Under the pieces are notes generated by a model. It saw only the letters and a list, made by a program, of their open reading frames with translations. It was not told the DNA's origin and did not search any database. From Gangjinia marincola (GTDB lineage: Bacteria > Bacteroidota > Bacteroidia > Flavobacteriales > Flavobacteriaceae): a DNA stretch of 64,000 nt. The position numbers and the translations under genes are program-made. The DNA lies in assembly GCF_039523415.1 (NCBI RefSeq), contig NZ_BAAAFG010000002.1, positions 248,001-312,000 on the forward strand. The letters are read 5' to 3'. Within the stretch, counting starts at the first letter, position 1; each line of letters opens with the position of its first letter. Of the stretch, positions 51,701-59,360 are shown piece after piece.

Positions 51701-53071
51701 TTAATTTGGAGTTGCGCTAAGATCACCTTGTCTTCCAAGATAATCCTGAACTGTTCTAAATCCGATGTAGCTCCTGGCTGAATCAGCATACTCATAGTCT
51801 CTAGTGCTTACCTGTAGGAAATAAGCAATATCTTTCCAAGAACCGCCTCTAACCACTTTTTTCATATTGGTATCATCAGTAACATTTGGATTGATTGAAG
51901 AAGAATATTCATAGGATGCCGGATCATAGGAAGAGTGAACCCACTCTGCTACATTTCCAGACATATTGTAAAGATCGTAATCATTTGGTTCGTAGGACTT
52001 AGCTTCAACAGTATACAACGACTCATCTGCGGCATAATCACCGCGTAGGGGCTTAAAGTTAGCTCTAAAACAGCCTCTATCGTCTTTTGTATAAGGTCCT
52101 CCCCATGGGAACGTGGCGGCCTCTAATCCACCTCTAGCAGCATACTCCCATTCCGCTTCAGTTGGCAGTCGGTATTTATTTACGTTATGCTTACCTTTTT
52201 CTTTTCGGTACGTATTGTGATTTAGCGTTCTCCACTCACAAAATGCTCTGGCTTGCTTCCAGGTTACCCCAACAACAGGATAATCATCGTACGCTGCATG
52301 CCAGAAGTAATCATTGTGCATTGGCTCATTGTAGGAGTAATTAAAATCTCTGATCCACACCGTTGTGTCAGGATACACTTTAACCTCTTCACGCACGATG
52401 TAATCACTACGTTTAGCTCCTTTGTTCTTCGCAGCTTTACCTATATCCATCCAGGTATACTGAAACTTAAATTTATCTACATCCCATGTACGCTGGCCGT
52501 TATAAGATTCTTCAACAGATAAATACATAGAATCCATTACCTCTGTATAAAACTCATCAGGATATTCTGAGGTCTCCCATATGAGGTCTCTTTCCTTGTT
52601 TATCTTACGACTGGCATAAGGATCATCACCCATCCCGCTGTAATTATCCAGCATGTATTGCTCATAAGGAGTAATATTTTCATCATCCTCCTGATCCTGA
52701 AAGGCATATTCGCCGATACCACCGTCACCAGGTGTAGCTCCCTGATCATCAGCCATAATAGCCAATCTTAAACGAATGGTTGAATCACGCACCCAATTTA
52801 CAAATTGTCGGTACTCTGAATTGGTGATTTCAGTCTCATCCATATAGAATGAGTTTACCGTTACCGTTTTAGTAGGAGCATTTTGAAGACCTGCAATATC
52901 CTCATCGGCTTTACCCATAATGAAAGAACCACCGGGGACAATTGTCATACCGTAAGGTTTTTCAGGATACCATTTTTTTCCTGGCGCGCCAACGAGTTGA
53001 CCGCGCTTATCAGAACTTCCACAACTCATTAAGAGTGTAGCTACAGCAATTAGGGACAAAAATTTTTTCAT
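51701..53071 (-). CDS. gldK: Type IX secretion/gliding lipoprotein GldK
   Basis: A 456-residue lipoprotein with the lipobox LLMSC (Cys17). The FGE-like (sulfatase-modifying factor) domain is clear: GGSFIMGKADED, DETEITNSEYRQF, YRLPTEAEWEYAARGG, MSGNVAEWVH and VVRGGSW. GldK forms the outer-membrane-associated ring of the type IX system with GldN. It is first in the operon and has a predicted promoter 34 bp upstream. Confidence 0.96.
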   Translation of the reverse strand: MKKFLSLIAVATLLMSCGSSDKRGQLVGAPGKKWYPEKPYGMTIVPGGSFIMGKADEDIAGLQNAPTKTVTVNSFYMDETEITNSEYRQFVNWVRDSTIRLRLAIMADDQGATPGDGGIGEYAFQDQEDDENITPYEQYMLDNYSGMGDDPYASRKINKERDLIWETSEYPDEFYTEVMDSMYLSVEESYNGQRTWDVDKFKFQYTWMDIGKAAKNKGAKRSDYIVREEVKVYPDTTVWIRDFNYSYNEPMHNDYFWHAAYDDYPVVGVTWKQARAFCEWRTLNHNTYRKEKGKHNVNKYRLPTEAEWEYAARGGLEAATFPWGGPYTKDDRGCFRANFKPLRGDYAADESLYTVEAKSYEPNDYDLYNMSGNVAEWVHSSYDPASYEYSSSINPNVTDDTNMKKVVRGGSWKDIAYFLQVSTRDYEYADSARSYIGFRTVQDYLGRQGDLSATPN

Positions 53072-53104
53072 AGTAGATTGTTGAAAAATATCTTTTCAAG
53101 TTGG

Positions 53105-53135
53105 CAAACCTATTTATTTATTTCCAATTAAGCAA
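53105..53135 (-). promoter_or_regulatory. Predicted gldK operon promoter
   Basis: On the minus strand TTG (53133-53135) is separated by 20 bases from TAGGTTTG (53105-53112), a good match to the Bacteroidota consensus. The gldK ATG follows 33 bases later. This is one of two promoters in the window with both elements at ideal distance; the other is paaE. Confidence 0.65.
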
Positions 53136-53183
53136 TTTTTTATTAGAAAAACCAGCTTTACCGCTTAATGATCACAAAATTTG

Positions 53184-54350
53184 TTAAACTTCATTTTTTC
53201 TTCTCGCCTTATACCACCGCTCAGGAATTTGCTGATTACAAGCATCAAGATAATCTTGCTGAGTGCATGGTAATAACGTGTGACGTTTCAATTTATTACT
53301 CACATTTGGTATAAATGGTATCTCTACCCACCATCGGCCAGACTTTTCACTTTTATAAAAAATCAACACATCCTCATCTATAGGAACCTGATATTTCGTG
53401 AATTTTTCTTTTGCATTGAGGTTTGTTTCATTTTTGCGATAATTCACCCCTTCTATAAAATACCACATCATTTGCGCAATGAGCATGGCTGCTGTAGCCG
53501 AAGCATAATTACGCTGTAATTCATATATTCCAAATGAAGTTACTTTGTCGCTTATACCCGCATATCTAGATAATGCACATATCTCTTTACCGTCAAATCC
53601 ATTTGGTGAAGTATGTGTTTTACTTCCCAGTGCGCTTGCTGCAATCGACGATACATCAACAGTGACCATATTGGCATCTCTCATTACTGGTTCAACAGAA
53701 CTAATGTGATTTGAAACCTCTCCTAGTCTGTACGCATCAAAATATAACTTTTCTATCAGATTAATCTCCTCTTGTGCATTGAAGTAAGTTTGATATCCTA
53801 CGTTAGAGTAATTAAATAAATTATAAGGTTTATCAACAACAATTTTCCCGACGTATGATTTGTTAGAGAGCTCATCATCTGCATCACCCAAATCAAATCC
53901 CGCGTCAACATTAACAATATTAATCATTTTATGATGATCATCGTAAGATCTATATTGAGCGTATGCAACATCCTGACTCCCACCTAATAGTAAAACCACA
54001 ATGCCACGTTCAAATAAAACCTCAATAATTTGCTTGAGGGCAAAATAGGTGTCTTCTACTGTATTTCCTGCCTGGAGATTACCTAAATCTACCATTTTTT
54101 TATCCCAGTTGCCAGGGTACAAACTGTAAAATTGTTCTCTTATGGCATCTAATTCAAAACTGCCTCCTAAGTAATTATCATCTCTTCGATGTTCAAGAAC
54201 ACCTATCACCGCCAGATCTACATTTTCTATCGAAGGTAAACCTGATTGCAGACTATGCAAATCAATTTGATTTCCTATAGACTTAGAAGAAAATAATAGC
54301 TTTTTAGCTAGAACAGATTCTGATATTGGAGTTAAAATATCCAGTGCCAT
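53184..54350 (-). CDS. Arginase/formimidoylglutamase-fold protein lacking metal-binding residues
   Basis: A 388-residue protein with the ureohydrolase (arginase) fold. Strands and loops around the active site are present but changed: GGSQD where arginases have GGxH, NVDAGFDLG where they have DAHxD, and MVTVDVSSIAAS where they have SxDxDxxDP. The metal ligands His and Asp are therefore largely lost, so hydrolysis of an amidino group is unlikely. Often annotated as formimidoylglutamase because of the fold. It lies between gldK and topA on the same strand, a placement frequently seen in Flavobacteriia (recollection), so a link to type IX secretion is possible but unproven. Confidence 0.8.
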   Translation of the reverse strand: MALDILTPISESVLAKKLLFSSKSIGNQIDLHSLQSGLPSIENVDLAVIGVLEHRRDDNYLGGSFELDAIREQFYSLYPGNWDKKMVDLGNLQAGNTVEDTYFALKQIIEVLFERGIVVLLLGGSQDVAYAQYRSYDDHHKMINIVNVDAGFDLGDADDELSNKSYVGKIVVDKPYNLFNYSNVGYQTYFNAQEEINLIEKLYFDAYRLGEVSNHISSVEPVMRDANMVTVDVSSIAASALGSKTHTSPNGFDGKEICALSRYAGISDKVTSFGIYELQRNYASATAAMLIAQMMWYFIEGVNYRKNETNLNAKEKFTKYQVPIDEDVLIFYKSEKSGRWWVEIPFIPNVSNKLKRHTLLPCTQQDYLDACNQQIPERWYKARRKNEV

Positions 54351-54353
54351 GGA

Positions 54354-56858
54354 TTACTTTTTCTTGGCTGTTTTTTTCTTGGTTACCTTTTTCTTTGTAC
54401 TCTTTTTCTTTTTGGCGGTTTCTTTTTCTATAAGCGCATTAACCTTATCTAGGGTCATTTTTTTAGCATCAACCGTTTTTGGTAATTCGATTTTGATTCG
54501 TCCTTTTTTAATAACACTTCTTCCCCATCTCGCTTTCTCAACTGTTATTCCCTCTTCTTTCCAATGATGGATAATTTTATCAATTTCTTTTTGTTTTTTC
54601 TCTTCTATTAACTGGACAATATCTTGGTCGCTTAAATTATCAAAGTCATATTTTTTGTTGACATTGATGAACATATTGTTCCATTTGAGGTAAGGACCAA
54701 ATCTTCCTTTTCCTTTTTGCACCGGTAAATTCTCATACTCGTAGATTGGAGCATCGGCTTTTTCTTTTTCCTCAATCAATTCTAACGCTCTATCTATATC
54801 TACCGACAGTGGTGCTTCTCCCTTATCCAGAGATACAAATTTCTCACCGTAACGCACATAAGGACCAAATCGACCGATATTGACAGCTACTTCTTCTCCT
54901 TTATATTCTCCCAACACCTTAGGGAGCTGAAATAAATCCAACGCCTCCTCAAAAGTGATGGTGCTTAAATTTTGATCTGGTGCGAGACTGGCAAATTGAG
55001 GTTTCTCCTCATCTTCTACCGTTCCAACCTGAACCATAGGACCAAATTTTCCCAAACGAACACTAACGGTTTTTCCAGAGTCGGGATGTGTCCCTAAGAT
55101 ACGTTCTCCTGTTTCTCGTTCTGCATTTTCGGCCACATCTGTGACAATGGGGTGAAATTCATCGTAGAATTCACTCATGACTTCGGTCCATTTCTCGCCT
55201 CCTTCAGCAATTTCATCAAAGTCCTGTTCTACTTTTGCAGTGAAATTGTAATCTAAAATTTTCCCAAAATGGTTTACCAAGAAGTCATTTACTACCATAC
55301 CAATATCAGTAGGTACTAACTTACCTTTGTCGCTTCCTACCATTTCAGAAAGCTCTGTCTCCTTAACGGTATCATTTTTTAATGTGAGTTGAGCGTATTT
55401 TCGCTCAACTCCATCAACTGTTCCCTTTTCGACGTAATTACGATTTATGATTGTAGAAATCGTAGGCGCATAGGTTGATGGTCGACCTATGCCTAATTCT
55501 TCCAGACGTTTAACCAGAGAGGCTTCGGTAAAACGAGATGGAGGTCGCGTAAAGCGTTCTGTTGCTTTGATGCCTTGATTTAATAAGCTTTCACCTATTT
55601 TCATGGTTGGCAACAGTCCATCCTGTTCCTGATCCTCATCATCAGTCCCTTCAAGATATACTTTTAAAAAACCTTCAAAAGTGATCATTTCTCCATTTGC
55701 CGTGAATACCTTATCATGTGTATCTGCTTCAATTTTTACGTTAGTTCGCTCTAAGCGGGCCTCACTCATTTGAGAAGCAATGGCTCTTTTCCAAATTAGT
55801 TCGTAGAGGCGTTGCTGATCTCGCTCTGCATTCACCGTGTGTTTCGAAAAATCTGTTGGTCGAATAGCCTCATGCGCTTCTTGAGCTCCCTTCGCTTTGC
55901 TTTTATAATTACGCGCTTTATGAAAGTCACTACCGTAAGCAGATTTTATTTCCTTTTCAGCACCTTCTTTGGCCTGTTCTGAAAGATTTACACTATCAGT
56001 ACGCATGTAGGTGATTAAACCTGCTTCATATAAACGTTGCGCCATATTCATGGTTTTTCCTACCGAAAAATATAGCTTTCGGGCCGCTTCCTGCTGTAAT
56101 GTGGAGGTCGTAAATGGAGGAGCAGGGGATTTTTTAGCAGGTTTTTTAGTGAGATCGGCTACTTTATAAGAAGCCCCTTTGTTCTGCTGAAGAAATTCTT
56201 CAGCTTCTTTTTTATTCTGAAGGTTTGAAGGTAATTTAGCCTTAAACCCCTTACCTTCTACTGTTTTAAAAACAGCATCTACTCTAAACGAAGCTGTGGG
56301 TTCAAATGCTCTTACCTCCCGTTCGCGCTCTACAATGAGTCGAACCGAAACAGACTGCACTCTACCTGCTGATAAACCACCCTTTACTTTACGCCAAAGT
56401 ACGGGTGAAAGCTCATATCCTACTAATCGATCTAGCACTCGTCTCGCCTGTTGGGCATTAACGAGGTCATAATTGATCTCTCTGGGATTTTCGATTGCCT
56501 TAAGAATGGCATTTTTTGTAATCTCGTGAAATACGATGCGCTTTGTATTTTTTTTATCCAGATCTAAGGTCTCTGCCAGGTGCCAGGCGATAGCTTCTCC
56601 TTCTCGATCCTCATCACTTGCCAACCAAACAGTGTCAGCTTTTTTAGCAAGCTGCTTTAATTTTTTTACAACATCTTTTTTATCACTACTAACTACATAT
56701 TTAGGTTTGAAACCGGCATCAACATCGACTCCAAGCTCCTTTTTAGGCAAATCTGCAATATGTCCAAAACTGGACTCTACCTTATACTCCTTTCCTAAAA
56801 ATTTTTCTATGGTTTTGGCTTTTGCCGGTGACTCTACGATTACTAAATTCTTCGCCAT
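54354..56858 (-). CDS. topA: DNA topoisomerase I
   Basis: An 834-residue type IA topoisomerase that relaxes negative supercoils. TOPRIM domain with DEDREGE (residues about 82-88) and the active-site tyrosine Tyr284 in LITYMRTDSV. C-terminal repeats RFGPYVRYG and RFGPYLKWN take the place of the cysteine zinc ribbons of E. coli; a Lys-rich tail (KKKVTKKKTAKKK) ends the protein. Three bases separate its stop from the arginase-fold gene start. Confidence 0.97.
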   Translation of the reverse strand: MAKNLVIVESPAKAKTIEKFLGKEYKVESSFGHIADLPKKELGVDVDAGFKPKYVVSSDKKDVVKKLKQLAKKADTVWLASDEDREGEAIAWHLAETLDLDKKNTKRIVFHEITKNAILKAIENPREINYDLVNAQQARRVLDRLVGYELSPVLWRKVKGGLSAGRVQSVSVRLIVEREREVRAFEPTASFRVDAVFKTVEGKGFKAKLPSNLQNKKEAEEFLQQNKGASYKVADLTKKPAKKSPAPPFTTSTLQQEAARKLYFSVGKTMNMAQRLYEAGLITYMRTDSVNLSEQAKEGAEKEIKSAYGSDFHKARNYKSKAKGAQEAHEAIRPTDFSKHTVNAERDQQRLYELIWKRAIASQMSEARLERTNVKIEADTHDKVFTANGEMITFEGFLKVYLEGTDDEDQEQDGLLPTMKIGESLLNQGIKATERFTRPPSRFTEASLVKRLEELGIGRPSTYAPTISTIINRNYVEKGTVDGVERKYAQLTLKNDTVKETELSEMVGSDKGKLVPTDIGMVVNDFLVNHFGKILDYNFTAKVEQDFDEIAEGGEKWTEVMSEFYDEFHPIVTDVAENAERETGERILGTHPDSGKTVSVRLGKFGPMVQVGTVEDEEKPQFASLAPDQNLSTITFEEALDLFQLPKVLGEYKGEEVAVNIGRFGPYVRYGEKFVSLDKGEAPLSVDIDRALELIEEKEKADAPIYEYENLPVQKGKGRFGPYLKWNNMFINVNKKYDFDNLSDQDIVQLIEEKKQKEIDKIIHHWKEEGITVEKARWGRSVIKKGRIKIELPKTVDAKKMTLDKVNALIEKETAKKKKSTKKKVTKKKTAKKK

Positions 56859-56878
56859 TTTTCTACAATTGATCGGGA

Positions 56879-56886
56879 CAAAAGTA
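56879..56886 (-). promoter_or_regulatory. Candidate -7 element of the topA promoter
   Basis: TACTTTTG on the minus strand, 20 bases before the topA ATG. No TTG at the preferred spacing. Confidence 0.4.
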
Positions 56887-57027
56887 GAATAAAAAATAAG
56901 TACCTTCCTAATATTAACAGTTTATGAACAAGATTATTCACTTGTTTTCAACAATTAGACTATTCTTGAACTATCTGTTAATTGACTTATTTTCAATTAA
57001 TTATAAATAAGATATGATGTGATAAAA

Positions 57028-57816
57028 TTAAAAGGATATTTTTTCACAAACAAAGTTATTTTCTTTTGCTTGGATAAGATCACAGAGTACTTTTGGGTTT
57101 GCGTTTGAATAAAATTCAGACGAAGATTGGGGTAAAGTTGCGCGTATTTTTTTTTGCTCCAATACTGCTTTAGTCTGATTTGCAACTGCTGCTCCGGAGT
57201 CAATAATTTTGACCGAAGCCGGTAGGATTTTTAATAACTGCGGAATTAAATAGGGATAATGGCTACACCCTAATACCAAATAATCAATATTTGCCTTTAG
57301 CATAGGCTGAAGCAATGTTAAAAGAAGTGCATGTACCTCATCGCTATCTTTCTTGCCTTCTTCAATGAGTTGAACCAATCCTTTCCCAATAACTTCTACC
57401 ACCATTATATCTTTTGTGTAAATCGATGAGGTCTCCTGAAAAAGATCGCTGGCCAGCGTACCCTTTGTGGCCAGAACACCAATGACCTTACTTTTAGAAC
57501 CTAGGGCCGCGGGTTTGATTGCAGGTTCTATCCCAATAAAAGGGACATTGTACCTCTTCCGGAGGGTAGAAATTGCATTTGTGGTCGCGGTATTACACGG
57601 CACAACGATAATCTTACAGCCTTTCTCAAGCAAGAACTCTGTGTTTTTAATGCTCAGATCGATGATGGCTTGACGGGATTTTTCCCCGTAAGGGGCATTT
57701 TTACTATCTGCCAAATAAATAATCTGCTCATAGGGAAGTAAGTGATGCACCTCTTTAAAGATGGATGTTCCTCCAACTCCAGAATCGAACATCCCGATGG
57801 GTGCATTTGCTTGCAT
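57028..57816 (-). CDS. murI: Glutamate racemase
   Basis: Makes D-glutamate for peptidoglycan. The two catalytic cysteines are visible in VVPCNTATTNA and LGCSHYPYL, and the N-terminal loop IGMFDSGVGGTS carries the conserved aspartate. I chose ATG at 57816 (MQANAPIGMF) because the conserved core starts within ten residues and a TATTTTTG element lies 5 bases upstream; the longer form from 57834 is less likely. The C-terminus is slightly short. Confidence 0.93.
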   Translation of the reverse strand: MQANAPIGMFDSGVGGTSIFKEVHHLLPYEQIIYLADSKNAPYGEKSRQAIIDLSIKNTEFLLEKGCKIIVVPCNTATTNAISTLRKRYNVPFIGIEPAIKPAALGSKSKVIGVLATKGTLASDLFQETSSIYTKDIMVVEVIGKGLVQLIEEGKKDSDEVHALLLTLLQPMLKANIDYLVLGCSHYPYLIPQLLKILPASVKIIDSGAAVANQTKAVLEQKKIRATLPQSSSEFYSNANPKVLCDLIQAKENNFVCEKISF

Positions 57817-57839
57817 ATTTACAAAAATAATCAAAAGAC

Positions 57840-57870
57840 ATAAAAAAAGCGGTACTTATCAAGCACCGCC
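57840..57870 (-). terminator. Intrinsic terminator after the ompH genes
   Basis: On the minus strand GCGGTGCTT-GAT-AAGTACCGC forms a nine-base stem with one G-U wobble, followed by a run of seven T. It lies 24 bases past the ompH stop codon, ending the nadK-DUF6089-uppS-bamA-ompH unit. Confidence 0.87.
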
Positions 57871-57893
57871 TTTATACTATAAAGGTACATTCT

Positions 57894-58403
57894 CTAGAAT
57901 CCTAATTCTTTTTTGACATCTGCCATAAGATCATACCCATCTGCAAGGATAACACCTGTACCTGTGGTTGAATCAAGTACGTAGTCATATCCTTTAGCTC
58001 TTGCTACTTTTTGAACAGCTACGCGTGCCTTTTCATAGACCGGCTTGAGTAACTCAACTTCTTTTTTCTTTAAGTCCTGCTGAATTGCCATACCTCTCTC
58101 TTGAATACGACGCTGAGTTTCTTGCATTTCCTGCATACGCTTAGCATTTTCTTCGTCAGTTTTAGTAGCAGCTTCTGCCTCATAGCGTTGCATGGTACCT
58201 TGTGCTTCTTTTAACATCCCATTATAATCTTCTTGGTAGGTCTTTTGAAGCTTTTCAAGATCGCTCATTGCCTGCTTATAGCCGGGCATAGCTTCGATAA
58301 GTTCCTGTGAAGCAATATGCGCTACTTTAGATTGTGCATTTGTTGTAAATGCCGCTCCTATCATGAATATTGCAACGGCTAAAAGGGTTTTAAAATTTCT
58401 CAT
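57894..58403 (-). CDS. OmpH/Skp-family periplasmic chaperone, copy 1
   Basis: A 169-residue chaperone for outer-membrane proteins. Signal peptide (TLLAVAIFMIGAAFTTNAQ) then KVAHIASQELIEAMPGYKQAM and the coiled-coil tentacles (GTMQRYEAEAATKTDEENAKRMQEMQETQ), and the C-terminal YDYVLDSTTGTGVILADGYDLM. It follows a second OmpH gene (58448-59266). Confidence 0.92.
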   Translation of the reverse strand: MRNFKTLLAVAIFMIGAAFTTNAQSKVAHIASQELIEAMPGYKQAMSDLEKLQKTYQEDYNGMLKEAQGTMQRYEAEAATKTDEENAKRMQEMQETQRRIQERGMAIQQDLKKKEVELLKPVYEKARVAVQKVARAKGYDYVLDSTTGTGVILADGYDLMADVKKELGF

Positions 58404-58447
58404 TGTAAAATTAAATTAATCTTGGGTTTTGTTATTATAAAATTGTA

Positions 58448-59266
58448 TTAGTTGCCCCCATCGGGTTCTTCATTTTTCTTTTTTCTCGCTTCAAGAATTG
58501 AATCTCTTCGCTTTTGACGTGCAGCCAAGATGGAATCCCTTCTTGCCTCAAAAGCAGCTTGTTTTGCCTGGCGTGTCGAATCTCTTTTTCTTGTGCGCTC
58601 TGCAATTAATGCTTGACGATCTTTTTCTTTTTGTTGACGCTCTTGTTCTTTGTTTTCATCTGCTTCGGCTTCTGCAACAGACTTGTAATCATCTTCATCT
58701 TCGCTTTCATCATCTTTTTTAGCCGTAGCCTGATTTTGTTTTGATGTACGCTGTATTTTCTTTAAAATCTGATCGCTTATATCATGACGGTCATTAGAAT
58801 ATAACATTGACACATCTGACCGGTCAAAGATAAAATCAAATTTTTTATTTAGCCCTAGATCCTGTACCGCAGCAAATACCTGATCCTGTACAGGTTGAAC
58901 CAACTGCCTTTTTTGGATCATTAAATCTCCCGTGGGTCCAAATCGATCTTGCTGATATTTGAACATTGCGTCCTCTAAAATATCAATTTCTTCCTGTCGC
59001 TCTTCAATGAGCGTTGGTGTAAGCAAAGGCTTTTCGTTTTTGAGGTCAGTTTTCATATCCTCAATTTCTGCCATTTTCTTATCAATGTCATTTTTCCACC
59101 GCTGTACTTTTTGGTCAAGCTGAATATTGGCTTCCTGATACTCTGGTACATTTTGCAGGATGTACTCCATATCAATGTATCCAATTTTCATCCCACGTTG
59201 CGCTTTGCTCACGTGAATATTACAAAGAACTATCACTAAAATTAAAAAACTACCTATTCGTTTCAT
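58448..59266 (-). CDS. OmpH/Skp-family protein with long charged C-terminal tail, copy 2
   Basis: A 272-residue periplasmic protein. After the signal peptide come KIGYIDMEYILQNVPEYQEA and coiled coils (IDKKMAEIEDMKTDLKNEKP), as in Skp. Unlike copy 1 it has an added C-terminal tail of about 90 residues with an acidic part (DDESEDEDDYKSVAEAEADE) and basic repeats such as RRDSILAARQKRRDSILEARKKK. The tail may bind membrane or peptidoglycan, or be a low-complexity linker. Confidence 0.88.
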   Translation of the reverse strand: MKRIGSFLILVIVLCNIHVSKAQRGMKIGYIDMEYILQNVPEYQEANIQLDQKVQRWKNDIDKKMAEIEDMKTDLKNEKPLLTPTLIEERQEEIDILEDAMFKYQQDRFGPTGDLMIQKRQLVQPVQDQVFAAVQDLGLNKKFDFIFDRSDVSMLYSNDRHDISDQILKKIQRTSKQNQATAKKDDESEDEDDYKSVAEAEADENKEQERQQKEKDRQALIAERTRKRDSTRQAKQAAFEARRDSILAARQKRRDSILEARKKKNEEPDGGN

Positions 59267-59360
59267 GATGTCTATTTTACAACATTAGATTAAATCCCAA
59301 ACGCTTTTACCGGGCAGTTTATTCTCTTTAATACAAGCATTAGAAAATATCATGCCAAAC

